Positions 1 to 8,024 of a stretch of DNA of 17,932 nt are shown piece by piece (the stretch's first letter is position 1; each line of letters starts with the position of its first letter). The position numbers were made by a program, and so were the translations under genes. Location: positions 1 to 17,932 of the forward strand of contig JACQXH010000114.1 of the NCBI GenBank assembly GCA_016208845.1. Reading direction: 5' to 3'. A model generated the notes under the pieces. It was given only the letters and a program-made list of their open reading frames with translations, did no database searches and was not told the origin of the DNA. The stretch is from Nitrospirota bacterium. Its GTDB lineage: Bacteria; Nitrospirota; Thermodesulfovibrionia; UBA6902; BMS3Bbin08.

Positions 1-1
1 G

Positions 2-142
2 TCAAAGCATATAGAGGAGTCCGCAAAAGGAAGCGGCCAAACCTGCCTCGGTCCTGTCCAATCAATACAGGATTCCAAGGACAAATAAGACCGCGCTACT
101 TCCCTTCTTAAAGACCCTGAACGCACTGACTTCATATTTGTC
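2..142 (+). pseudogene. arsA: ArsA N-terminal half, 3' part of first ATPase domain, cut by window edge and by in-frame TAA
   Basis: Reading the frame of the downstream ArsA ORF back to the window edge gives 28 codons that look like the end of the first ArsA ATPase domain (IEESAKGSGQTCLGPVQ, then QDSKDK). A TAA follows at 86-88, and the same frame continues with DRATSLLKDPERTDFIFV directly into the ORF starting at 143. From memory of the family, the residue between K and DRA is normally Tyr (KYDRA), so the stop looks like a one-base change of TAT or TAC. Similarity flows smoothly across the stop, so this is one gene with a nonsense codon and not two genes. The first P-loop would lie left of the window. 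Confidence 0.7.
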
Positions 143-1471
143 ATGCGTCCGGAGGAGTTGTCTCTCTACGAAACCCTCAGGGCGTCAAAAGAGCTTGAGA
201 CAATCGGGATAAAATCAGGAGAGATCATCATTAACGGTATCCTGCCTGAAGAGGTCTGCGATGTCGAATTCTTCAGGAAGAAATATGAGGCACAACAAAA
301 AGTAATCAGTGATGCGGAACTGGAAATAAGCAAACCGAAACGGTATATGCTGTTAAGGGACAATGAGGTGAAGGGACTGGCTGCGTTGCAAGATGTGGCA
401 GGAGAGCTGTTCACTCAACATTCCCCCTTAGCAAAGGGGGCGCAGGGGGTTGTTAAAGAACAGGAAAGGCACAACCCCCTTAATCCCCCTTTTTTAAGGG
501 GGAATCAAATCCAAAAGAGTATCCCTAATTCTAACGACCTCCTTGGTAATATTGAAAAGCCTGACATTGACCATCTCCTGCTGCCTGATAAACAGTCCAA
601 GGCTATCTGCTTCACCGGCAAAGGCGGCGTGGGAAAGACAACCATATCATGCGTTACTGCCGTTTACACGGCGCACAAGGGATTCAAAACTCTTATAGTC
701 ACCACAGACCCTGCCGCGCACATCGGGGAAGTCTTTGACGTAAAGGTCTATGATGAGCCTGCAGAGATCACGAAAAATCTATTTGCCGTATTGATCGACC
801 AGGATAAGGCATTCAATGAATATAAAGAAAGAGTGCTTGAAGACGCACGGGGGAAATATTCTGAAGACATGATGGCGGCAATGGAAGAAGAGCTTAATTC
901 CCCCTGCATTGAAGAGATGGCAGCGTTTGACAAATTCATCCGCTTCATAGAAAGCAGCGCCTATGATGTGATCGTCTTCGATACAGCGCCAACGGGACAC
1001 ACATTAAGACTTCTCGACCTTCCCTTTGATTACGCGAAACAGGCAGAGAGGATGATCTCAACCGCCGAAGCAGCCGGTACAAAGAGAGAGACAGAGAACA
1101 GGTTCAGGAAAATAATTGAAATCTTGAGAAACAAAGAGCAGTCCGTCTTTTGCCTCGTGCTCTATCCGGAATCAACCCCGATCCTTGAATCGCACAGGGC
1201 CATGCTCGATTTAAAAGATGCGGGAATAGAAACTCAGCTTGTGGTCGCAAACATGGTCCTACCTGAAGAAGTATGCGAGAATGATTTCTTCAGAAACAGA
1301 CGGGAGATGCAGCTGAGGTATTTAAAAGAGATAAAACATAAGTTCAATCTGCCGGTGCTTCAATTCCCGATGATGCAGGAAGAAATAAAGGGGATTGATC
1401 CGCTCAGCACGGCATTGAAAACACTGAGAGAGTCAGCCAAAGGGGTAATATCAGAGAATGTCGGTTCTTGA
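143..1471 (+). CDS. arsA: ArsA-type arsenite-stimulated pump ATPase, mostly the second ATPase half
   Basis: ArsA is the soluble ATPase that energises the arsenite efflux permease ArsB or Acr3, and it normally has two homologous ATPase halves in about 580 residues. The visible 442 residues hold the tail of half 1 (to about residue 85), a linker, and a complete half 2. Half 2 has a deviant P-loop GKGGVGKTT at 159-167, DTAPTGHT at 280-287, and the conserved PCIEEMAAFDKF segment with Cys255, a candidate metalloid ligand. Residues 93-120 of the linker are encoded by an inserted palindromic repeat. The ATG at 143 is only the first start after the ochre codon at 86-88; no convincing ribosome binding site was seen there, and the true start is off the left edge. 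The 3' end overlaps sufC by 14 nt. Confidence 0.85.
   Translation: MRPEELSLYETLRASKELETIGIKSGEIIINGILPEEVCDVEFFRKKYEAQQKVISDAELEISKPKRYMLLRDNEVKGLAALQDVAGELFTQHSPLAKGAQGVVKEQERHNPLNPPFLRGNQIQKSIPNSNDLLGNIEKPDIDHLLLPDKQSKAICFTGKGGVGKTTISCVTAVYTAHKGFKTLIVTTDPAAHIGEVFDVKVYDEPAEITKNLFAVLIDQDKAFNEYKERVLEDARGKYSEDMMAAMEEELNSPCIEEMAAFDKFIRFIESSAYDVIVFDTAPTGHTLRLLDLPFDYAKQAERMISTAEAAGTKRETENRFRKIIEILRNKEQSVFCLVLYPESTPILESHRAMLDLKDAGIETQLVVANMVLPEEVCENDFFRNRREMQLRYLKEIKHKFNLPVLQFPMMQEEIKGIDPLSTALKTLRESAKGVISENVGS
421..504. repeat. 84-bp palindromic (MITE-like) element inserted in frame in arsA
   Basis: The two ends are imperfect inverted repeats of 33-34 nt (421-453 against 471-504) around a 17-nt centre. 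Each arm contains its own small hairpin: CCCCCTT/AAGGGGG at 423-440, and C5/G5 around a T/A core at 485-502. The innermost 10 nt, AGGGGGTTGT at 444-453 and ACAACCCCCT at 471-480, pair perfectly. The length is 28 codons with no stop, so the arsA frame stays open and encodes peptides such as NPPFLRG. C5/G5 palindromes of this look are familiar as dispersed intergenic repeats in environmental bacteria (knowledge; copy number not checked). Confidence 0.8.
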
Positions 1472-2174
1472 AATTAAAAATCTTACTTACATTGCCGGTG
1501 AAAAGAGGATTCTCGACGGGCTTTCTCTCTTAATCGGGGCATCGGAAATCCATGCCCTTTTGGGAACAAACGGCACGGGCAAGAGCACGCTTGCGTATCT
1601 CGTTATGGGATGTGAGGGTTACAGGCCGACGTCAGGAGAGATCATATTTAAAGGTAACGTTATCAACGACCTTAAAATCCATGAAAGAGCAGGGCTCGGC
1701 ATTACAATGGCCTGGCAGGAGCCTGTGAGGTTTGAAGGGATTTCTGTACGGGACTATCTAACATTAAAAACCAAAGATGCAGATCCTTCTCTTTACCTCG
1801 AAATGGCGGGGCTCCACCCGGAGCTGTGTCTTCACCGAATGGTTGATAAGGCCCTGAGCGGTGGCGAACGAAAGCGGATAGAGCTTGCGTCCATTCTTGC
1901 ACTGAACCCGAAACTTGCCATTCTTGACGAGCCTGATTCAGGGATAGACATGCTCTCAACGCAGGATATTATCAATGTGATAACCGCATTCAAGAAAAAC
2001 GGTTCTTCCGTACTTCTTATTACCCATAGAGAAGAAATAGCCCTTATGGCAGACAAGGCGTCCCAGTTGTGCAGGGGAAAAATTGTCTGTTCAGGCAGCC
2101 CCATGGAAGTGGCGCAATACTATAAGGCAAGAAAATGTCTTGTCTGTGATGCGGAGGTTTGTGTCTATGTCTGA
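1458..2174 (+). CDS. sufC: SufC-type ABC ATPase of Fe-S cluster assembly
   Basis: SufC is the cytosolic ABC ATPase that partners SufB/SufD to build Fe-S clusters. At 238 residues it has the usual length. Walker A is GTNGTGKST at 36-44, the Q-loop region is AWQEP near 85-89, the signature is LSGGERKR at 133-140, Walker B is LAILDEPD at 153-160, and the switch His is H190. The phrase LSGGERKR followed by DEPDSGID is typical of SufC and not of importer ATPases. The ATG overlaps arsA by 14 nt, and the 3' end overlaps the next gene by 8 nt, so translation is probably coupled. The C-terminal tail carries C227, C230 and C235 (CLVC then AEVC), which could bind a metal or metalloid; I do not know this tail as a family-wide feature. 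Confidence 0.9.
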   Translation: MSVLEIKNLTYIAGEKRILDGLSLLIGASEIHALLGTNGTGKSTLAYLVMGCEGYRPTSGEIIFKGNVINDLKIHERAGLGITMAWQEPVRFEGISVRDYLTLKTKDADPSLYLEMAGLHPELCLHRMVDKALSGGERKRIELASILALNPKLAILDEPDSGIDMLSTQDIINVITAFKKNGSSVLLITHREEIALMADKASQLCRGKIVCSGSPMEVAQYYKARKCLVCDAEVCVYV

Positions 2175-3102
2175 CCTTGATGCATTGATGAAGGCGCTTG
2201 GCGAATCCGGAGGGGACAAGGCAATTCTGGCAAACGGTGAGATTGCGCATCTTGCGGTCAGCGGCCACAAGATACTGAGTATGAGGGATGTTGAGGGTCT
2301 TGAGGTTGAGGCAAAGGAGATACTTCAGGGGATAAGCGCAAAGGTGACTGTCAGGGCAGGAGTAAAGATAAAGAATCCTGTTCGCCTCTGCTTTGGAATA
2401 CTTCACAAAAAGGGGACCCAGAAGATCAAGGTGGATGTGAAGCTTGAAAAGGATTCCTCCGCCCATTTCATTGCCCATTGTATTTTTCCAAAGGCCGAGG
2501 AGGTAAAACATATCATGGATGCGGTCATTGATATTGGAGAGAACGCTGAGATGAAATATTCAGAGACCCATTATCATGGACTTTATGGAGGGATAGAGGT
2601 TATCCCAAAAGCAGTTGTGAAGGTCGGTAAAGGCGGCAGATACCTTGCAGACTTTACCCTGACGACCGGGAGGGTCGGCAGGCTTAATATGGATTATTCG
2701 GTTGAAGCCGGTGAAAATGCCGTCACTGAACTAACGGCAAGGGTATTCGGCCATGCCGATGATGATATAAAGATAAAAGAAAAAGTTGTCCTTTCCGGGG
2801 AAAATTCAAAAGGCCTGATAAAGACGAGAGTTGCGCTTGAGGATGACGCAATGGCAGAGGTAACCGGCATAACGGAAGGCAATGCAGCGGGCTCACGGGG
2901 ACATGTAGACTGCATGGAGATAGTGAAAGACCGGGCAGTGGCTAAGGCCATTCCTATAGTAAATGTTACAAACTCCCTTGCAAAAGTAACGCACGAAGCT
3001 GCGATAGGAAGCGTTGACAAGAGACAGCTTGAGACCCTCATGGCGCACGGACTGACGCCGGAAGAGGCGACAGATATTATTGTGAGAGGGGTATTGAAAT
3101 GA
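2167..3102 (+). CDS. sufB: SufB/SufD-family Fe-S cluster assembly scaffold
   Basis: SufB/SufD-family proteins form the beta-helical scaffold that works with SufC. This 311-residue version is shorter than E. coli SufB and resembles the minimal SufB-like proteins of anaerobes and archaea. Supporting segments are HFIAHCIFPKAEEVKHIMD, ETHYHGLYGG, a beta-helix-like middle, and a C-terminal part ending THEAAIGSVDKRQLETLMAHGLTPEEA, the classic SufBD ending. The start at 2167 is chosen over 2083 because GGAGG at about 2153-2157 is well spaced from it, and the earlier Met lies deep inside sufC with no family similarity. It overlaps sufC by 8 nt and shares ATGA with arsC. SufB or SufD identity cannot be settled from sequence alone; as the only copy here it likely acts as SufB. 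Confidence 0.88.
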   Translation: MSDLDALMKALGESGGDKAILANGEIAHLAVSGHKILSMRDVEGLEVEAKEILQGISAKVTVRAGVKIKNPVRLCFGILHKKGTQKIKVDVKLEKDSSAHFIAHCIFPKAEEVKHIMDAVIDIGENAEMKYSETHYHGLYGGIEVIPKAVVKVGKGGRYLADFTLTTGRVGRLNMDYSVEAGENAVTELTARVFGHADDDIKIKEKVVLSGENSKGLIKTRVALEDDAMAEVTGITEGNAAGSRGHVDCMEIVKDRAVAKAIPIVNVTNSLAKVTHEAAIGSVDKRQLETLMAHGLTPEEATDIIVRGVLK

Positions 3103-3512
3103 AAAAAATAATGTTCTTATGCACCGGCAACTCCTGCCGCTCGCAGATGGCAGAGGGACTTGCCCGTGAACTTGGGAAAGGGATAATCGAAGCTTACAGC
3201 GCAGGATTAACACCTGCCGGGGTGAATACGCGCGCGATTGCAGCAATGAAGGAAATAGGGATTGATATATCGGATCATAAGTCAAAGGCAATTGACGAGA
3301 AGCTTCTGAAACAGATGGATGTTATCGTTACCCTCTGCGGCCATGCTGAGGCATTATGTCCTATGACACCGCCGGGTATTAAGAGAATCCATATACCGGT
3401 AGACGATCCTGTGGGACCAATAGGTACCGAAGAAGAGATCATGAACGCATTCAGAAAAGCGCGGGATGAGATAAAGGAGAAGGTCAGGATTTTGATTAAA
3501 GAAATCAGCTAA
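3099..3512 (+). CDS. arsC: Arsenate reductase, low-molecular-weight phosphatase (thioredoxin-coupled) type
   Basis: The enzyme reduces arsenate to arsenite, which the ArsA-driven pump can export. The 137 residues match the LMW-PTPase fold: nucleophile loop CTGNSCRS with Cys8 and Arg14, Cys80 and Cys87 (TLCGHAEALC) for the disulfide relay, and the catalytic Asp in VDDP near 101-104. This three-cysteine layout corresponds to the S. aureus pI258 type and not to the glutaredoxin-dependent E. coli R773 type. The start overlaps the sufB stop as ATGA, with AGAGG upstream as ribosome binding site. The gene ends with TAA, which shows that ochre works as a genuine terminator here. It appears to be the last gene of the plus-strand operon; no clear terminator hairpin follows. 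Confidence 0.92.
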   Translation: MKKIMFLCTGNSCRSQMAEGLARELGKGIIEAYSAGLTPAGVNTRAIAAMKEIGIDISDHKSKAIDEKLLKQMDVIVTLCGHAEALCPMTPPGIKRIHIPVDDPVGPIGTEEEIMNAFRKARDEIKEKVRILIKEIS

Positions 3513-3630
3513 TCTTTTCAAATGTTAAAGTCGTTGGACCTTCTTAAGGGCTGGCCGCCTCGTTTTCCCGGGTCAACGGGTCAACAAACGGCCAATTGTA
3601 TATAATTATGTATTCGATGGATGAAGACCA

Positions 3631-4242
3631 ATGAAAGATAACTGGATATTGACAGAGGCCCGGAAGGCTGACAAGAGCAAGGATAGCATTACACTTGAGA
3701 ATCCCAGGATAAGGAAGTATCTTGACGATCTTCTTTTAAAAAGGTTCTGGCCGGTAATCAGGGAGAATATTGAAGGCAGCATGCACAATTACTATCCGCA
3801 TAAGAAGCCGGTAATAGAATCTGAGGTCCATCGCTCGCTGTCAAGGTCACTGATGTTTATGCTGTTTGACGGTGACAGGGCTTTTTTCAGAGGTAAGTTA
3901 ACCTGTTCAGTTGACCACTGGATGCTCAGCAACGAATTCTTTTTATCGTTACCGCAAGAAACCGATCCTCAAGTAGTCTTTGAATTAATTGGTAATTCCC
4001 GTTTCAGTGGAAATCCACCCACGCTCTCTATAGATAAGCGCTTAGACTTCTATCAGATAACCCTTGAGGCCGGGAACGGGGCCGGCTGGGGACTGTATGA
4101 AGAAAAATATATTCATGGAAAGATAGCGGAGGCCATTGATACCAATATCGACATGTACGAATTCTTCAATGAAGAGACTTTGTCAGCAGAGAATCTGGGA
4201 GAGTTTTTGACGATTGCCTATAAAGTTTATGAGGCGTTTTGA
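3631..4242 (+). CDS. Unrecognised 203-residue protein
   Basis: I do not recognise this protein. It has no signal peptide, no obvious membrane span and no cofactor motif. The first half is charged and helical (residues 1-80); the middle has a FFLSLPQETDPQVVFELIGNS segment and the C-terminal part is acidic (DTNIDMYEFFNEETLSAENLGEF). An in-frame TGA lies at 3622-3624, so ATG 3631 is the first possible ATG. A TATAAT at 3601-3606 could be its -10 box, though the -35 match is poor. It sits alone between the ars/suf operon (118-nt gap) and the convergent peptidase gene (23-nt gap), so context gives no job. Codon use and the clean frame support a real gene. Confidence 0.7.
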   Translation: MKDNWILTEARKADKSKDSITLENPRIRKYLDDLLLKRFWPVIRENIEGSMHNYYPHKKPVIESEVHRSLSRSLMFMLFDGDRAFFRGKLTCSVDHWMLSNEFFLSLPQETDPQVVFELIGNSRFSGNPPTLSIDKRLDFYQITLEAGNGAGWGLYEEKYIHGKIAEAIDTNIDMYEFFNEETLSAENLGEFLTIAYKVYEAF

Positions 4243-4265
4243 AGCAGTAGGCAAACTCTAATTTT

Positions 4266-4979
4266 TCAATAACTCCAATTTTCATGACGCAACGGTCTTC
4301 TATTTAATTCTTCTTTAAAGAATCTCCACTTTGGCAAGAACTCATTCAATAGTGAAATGAATCTGTCGTTGTGGTTTCTTTCAAGCAGATGTACCATCTC
4401 ATGAACGGCGATAAATTCAAGACATTCGGCTGGCTTTTTCGCCAATTCTAAATTCAACCAAATACGCTTGGCTTCACGATTACAGGTTCCCCATTTGGTT
4501 TTCATTTTTTTGATCCCGAACGAATTGACACGAACCTTAATCTTCTTTTCCCATTTTTCTATAAGTGATGGTATGGTTTCCTTCAGTTTCAGCCTGTACC
4601 ATTCATCCAAAATATTCTTTCTCTTTGCTTTGTTTGATTGCGGTCTTACGTACAATTCAATCTTGCTGTGTTTCAGTGCAACTCTGGGTACCGCATCCTG
4701 TTCAATCACTTTCAGCAAATAGCGTTTGCCGTTGAAGTAATGACTTTCCCTGTTTAAAAACTCCCTCGGCGCTTCCCGTTCCTGATTCTTAAGTTTTTGC
4801 TGCTGTTTTTTGATCCACTGAAGTTTTGAAATGGCAAACACACGGATTGTGTCCAGTTCCATCCTGACGGGTGCTGAAATCCTTACCCTCCCAGTTGGGG
4901 GATAGACGCTCAGGTGAATATTCTTGATGTCTTTCTTTACCACATCAACGGCAATATTGCCTAATTGCAATTGTTTCAT
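4266..4979 (-). CDS. YgjP-type (DUF45, M48-like) zinc metallopeptidase of the type I RM operon
   Basis: The 237-residue protein carries the family's WGTCN segment (KMKTKWGTCN, about 158-167) followed by HEMVH at 193-197. H193, H197 and H203 are likely zinc ligands and E194 the catalytic base. No signal peptide is seen, so it is probably cytosolic. A longer ORF exists, but its first 60 codons overlap hsdR out of frame; the ATG at 4979 is chosen because it lies one base after the hsdR TGA (TGA-T-ATG), a coupled arrangement, and MKQLQLGNIAVDVV fits the family N-terminus. YgjP-like peptidases often accompany hsdR genes; their substrate is unknown, with turnover of restriction subunits a guess. 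It ends the minus-strand operon, converging with the unrecognised gene. Confidence 0.82.
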   Translation of the reverse strand: MKQLQLGNIAVDVVKKDIKNIHLSVYPPTGRVRISAPVRMELDTIRVFAISKLQWIKKQQQKLKNQEREAPREFLNRESHYFNGKRYLLKVIEQDAVPRVALKHSKIELYVRPQSNKAKRKNILDEWYRLKLKETIPSLIEKWEKKIKVRVNSFGIKKMKTKWGTCNREAKRIWLNLELAKKPAECLEFIAVHEMVHLLERNHNDRFISLLNEFLPKWRFFKEELNRRPLRHENWSY

Positions 4980-4980
4980 A

Positions 4981-7575
4981 TCAGTATTCACTCTGCTGTT
5001 TAACGATAGCAAAAATTCTCTCGACCTCTTTTTCATCACCAAGAACCTCAAACAAATTGCTCTTAATAACAAGTTCCTTGGGTCCGTTCCCTTTCCAGTT
5101 GTCTGGCCTGTAGGTGACGACTTTTTCATGAACTGCCAAAGCCAGGCCCTCATCTTCACCTAAATTATTGTATAGCGCCCTCTTTGCAGGAGTATTTAAA
5201 GCATCCGGGGTACCTTCGCTTTTACCTTCGTTTACCCTTTTTGCCAAGTCAGCTATCTTCTTTAAATATTCTTCATAATTGATGGCATTCGCCTTACGCT
5301 CTTTTATGATTAAATCGAGCAGCTTTGACATTTCCTCAAAAAAAGCCGGGTCTATTAAATGTTCTGTAATGATTTTACTCCGGACGTTATTCTCGATGGT
5401 TTCGGCAACGGCTTCATTGCTGCCCTGTATGCCTTTCGGCAAACTGTTTATGGCATCTGCAATCCCTGTGTTAACAATAATTTCCAAGAGCGTTAAGTCT
5501 CCGAAAGGTGAAATCTTTTTCGGTTCATCCGCCTGAATGTAGTTATCGATCAGATGCCGCATGTCTGCTTCATAGGTTTTCAGGTCCAGTGATTCACCGC
5601 TTGCTTTTCTGATTTCTTCACGCAGTTTCAGATAAAAGTCGATTTGCTTTTTAATATCCGCAATCTCTTTTTCGGTATAGCCCGCTGCTTCCATCTCATC
5701 GGCAATGTTGGCATAGGCCCGTATTAAGGCCACCGCTGCCTTGTATAGTGCAGTCCTCTGCACTTCGCGGCTTTTTAGTTCTTCGGGGATTTCCGGATTG
5801 CCGCAAAAGTAGCGGATATACGCCAGGGTATCTTTCGGAAGAGCAACCGGTTCACAGAGCAGGGCAGTTTCTTCCAGGGCATTATCAAGGCGTTCACGTC
5901 CCTTTTTCAGACGGTCTTGCAGCAGAATATCACAGTCTGATTTTTCAAACTCGTCATAATCCAGTTCAGAGGTATACACCGCTACCGCATCTTCAACTTT
6001 CCGGAAGAGGTCTTTGTAGTCCACGATGTAACCGAACTGTTTATCTTCGGTATCCAGCCGGTTTACCCGGCAGATAGCCTGAAACAGGCCATGATCCTGC
6101 ATGGATTTATCGATATAAAGATATGTACAAGGTGGCGCATCAAAACCCACCAGAAGTTTAGCCACAACAACAAGCAAGCGCATGTTTGCCGGTTCTTTGA
6201 TAAATTTTCCCTTTGCCTCATCTTCGTATGTTTCGGTTTTCTTGTCGCCCAATAAATCAGTGTAAGTTTTATAGATAAATTGCTTTTCCGTTTCAGTATT
6301 GGCACCGGTATCTTCAGTGGTAATGTCGCGAGTGACGGGGTTATAGGATGTAACAACTGCGCATTTGCCCTTCAGTTCAGTCTTTTGAAACAGTTCAAAA
6401 TAGCGGCACGCCTCATAAATGCTGGATGCCACAAGAATGGCAGTCCCTCTTTCAGAACTGAGCCGTGGTTTTACATTGAAATCGAAAATTATGTCGCTTA
6501 CCACCTTCTCCATGCGGGATTTGGAACTGAGCACTTTCTGCATCGTGCCCCATTTCTTTTTCAGCTCTGATTTTTGAAAGTTGTTTAAGCCTTTGGTCTT
6601 GGATTCAAACCATGCGTCTATTCGCTCAGGAGAAGAAATTTTCTGGTCAATGTCCCGCGCCTCATAAATCAAATCCAGCACCACTTCATCTTCAACTGCC
6701 TCATTGAACTTGTAGGTGTGGATATACTTTCCGAATACTTCCAAACTGGTCTGCTTGTCCTGTTTAAGAAGAGGGGTGCCTGTAAAGCCAATAAAAATGG
6801 CGCTGGGCAGCATCGCCTTCATCGTGCGGTGCAGCTTGCCGCTTTGGGTACGATGACATTCATCAACAAATAAAAATAGTTCTCCAACTGCTTTGGCAGG
6901 CTGGCTCTCCAGTTCCTTGATGAACTCCTCAAAGTTATCGACACCCTTCTTGCCGAACTTATGCACCAGTGAGCAAAGCAGTCTCGGTTTGGCCTCTGCC
7001 AATTGTGCCATTAAATCACGGCCGCTTGTAGTGCGCTTGATAGGCTCCCCTGTCTCGTTAAAAACCCGCTCGATCTGCTTATCCAGTTCATCACGGTCGG
7101 TAATGATGACAACACGGGCATTAGGATTGTTCTCTAAAATCCACTTGGCGAGCAGCACCATGACGATACTTTTGCCGCTCCCCTGCGTGTGCCAGATGAT
7201 ACCGCCTTCACGCCTGCGGATGTGTTCCTGTGCGGCCTTAATGCTAAAGTACTGATGTGTACGCGGAAGTTTCTTGATACCGCCGTCAAAGAGCACAAAG
7301 TCATACATAATTTCTATCAGCCGCTTTTTATTGCAAAGCCTGAGCAGGTATTTATCCAACTGTAAACGGCTGACATCCTCTATCTCTTCTTTCCATTTTA
7401 GGAAGAACTTTTCCGGCGTGCCAACGGTACCGTAGCGCAAACCTTCGGTGTCGTTTCCAGCAAGTACAAACTGCACCGTTGAGAAAAAGGAACCGATAAA
7501 CTCTTTCTGCTGGTTAACGATGCTCTGCCTGATACCGTCACCAATAGAGACAGTACTGCGTTTAAGTTCCAACAC
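4981..7575 (-). CDS. hsdR: Type I restriction enzyme HsdR, motor and C-terminal part (open frame after the ochre)
   Basis: HsdR is the translocating and cleaving subunit of a type I restriction enzyme. In full-gene numbering (ATG at 8013, 1010 codons), this open part starts at codon 147. It holds Walker A GSGKS at 278-282, DECHRTQ at 384-390, TGTPL at 411-415, the later helicase motifs (VGFDAPP; QAICRVNRL) and the C-terminal region that docks on HsdM/HsdS. Starting at GTG 7575 would remove Asp135 of the PD-(D/E)xK nuclease (RPDIVLYVNG, then E149 and K151 in LELKR), so a protein made only from here should not cut DNA. The family N-terminus continues upstream in frame, which shows the gene is longer and interrupted. 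TGA ends it one base before the peptidase ATG. Confidence 0.9.
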   Translation of the reverse strand: MLELKRSTVSIGDGIRQSIVNQQKEFIGSFFSTVQFVLAGNDTEGLRYGTVGTPEKFFLKWKEEIEDVSRLQLDKYLLRLCNKKRLIEIMYDFVLFDGGIKKLPRTHQYFSIKAAQEHIRRREGGIIWHTQGSGKSIVMVLLAKWILENNPNARVVIITDRDELDKQIERVFNETGEPIKRTTSGRDLMAQLAEAKPRLLCSLVHKFGKKGVDNFEEFIKELESQPAKAVGELFLFVDECHRTQSGKLHRTMKAMLPSAIFIGFTGTPLLKQDKQTSLEVFGKYIHTYKFNEAVEDEVVLDLIYEARDIDQKISSPERIDAWFESKTKGLNNFQKSELKKKWGTMQKVLSSKSRMEKVVSDIIFDFNVKPRLSSERGTAILVASSIYEACRYFELFQKTELKGKCAVVTSYNPVTRDITTEDTGANTETEKQFIYKTYTDLLGDKKTETYEDEAKGKFIKEPANMRLLVVVAKLLVGFDAPPCTYLYIDKSMQDHGLFQAICRVNRLDTEDKQFGYIVDYKDLFRKVEDAVAVYTSELDYDEFEKSDCDILLQDRLKKGRERLDNALEETALLCEPVALPKDTLAYIRYFCGNPEIPEELKSREVQRTALYKAAVALIRAYANIADEMEAAGYTEKEIADIKKQIDFYLKLREEIRKASGESLDLKTYEADMRHLIDNYIQADEPKKISPFGDLTLLEIIVNTGIADAINSLPKGIQGSNEAVAETIENNVRSKIITEHLIDPAFFEEMSKLLDLIIKERKANAINYEEYLKKIADLAKRVNEGKSEGTPDALNTPAKRALYNNLGEDEGLALAVHEKVVTYRPDNWKGNGPKELVIKSNLFEVLGDEKEVERIFAIVKQQSEY

Positions 7576-8013
7576 ACCCAGTGCAATGCCGTTTACATAG
7601 AGGACAATATCAGGCCGCTTTTCATGGTTGCCAAGAACGGTGACTTCTTCTGCAATGGCAAAGTCGTTATCTTCCGGATTCTTCCAGTCTATGAGATGGA
7701 CGGTTTCAAAGTTGTCGCCTGCTTCCGCTTTTACCTGAACACCGTAGCGGAGCAGTTTGTAGACATTTTTATTGTTGGTATAGAGGCTCTCATTGTAGTT
7801 GTTGGCTGTGACCCGCAGCTCGTACAGTGCCTTAGTAATCTGGGTTGTGCTGTACCCTTTTTTTGTGAGGTAGGTAGCTAAGAACTTTTCCTCGATATTG
7901 CTATTGTCAGGGAGGTCTTCCCAATTTCCGAGGTATGTTTAGTCCAGCGTGTCGCGGAATAGCTTCACCACGCGGTCTTGGGTTTTTCTCTCGATTTGTC
8001 CGACTGTGATCAT
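7576..8013 (-). pseudogene. hsdR: HsdR N-terminal nuclease segment interrupted by in-frame TAA at codon 25
   Basis: Reading the HsdR frame upstream from 7575 gives uninterrupted HsdR-like sequence (TYLGNWEDLPDNSNIEEKFL; YGVQVKAEAGDNFETVHL; NHEKRPDIVLYVNG) back to TAA at 7939-7941. The same frame then continues as MITVGQIERKTQDRVVKLF to ATG 8011-8013. Relatives usually read FRDTLGYRYLGNWED at this point, so the TAA stands at a Tyr position. No ATG, GTG or TTG occurs between the stop and 7575. The ATG at 8013 is 11 nt after the fic stop. Without suppression this allele is restriction-negative, while hsdM and hsdS remain intact. Confidence 0.8.
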
Positions 8014-8024
8014 AGTTTGGCGAC

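Noticed and set aside
4980..5159. Longer peptidase start inside hsdR
   Set aside because: The extra 60 codons overlap hsdR in another frame and show no family similarity; the ATG at 4979 just after the hsdR stop fits better.
86..7941. Genome-wide reassignment of TAA to Tyr
   Set aside because: arsC, yhcG and hsdM all end in TAA at correct protein ends, two of them overlapping the next gene start as expected, so TAA still terminates here.
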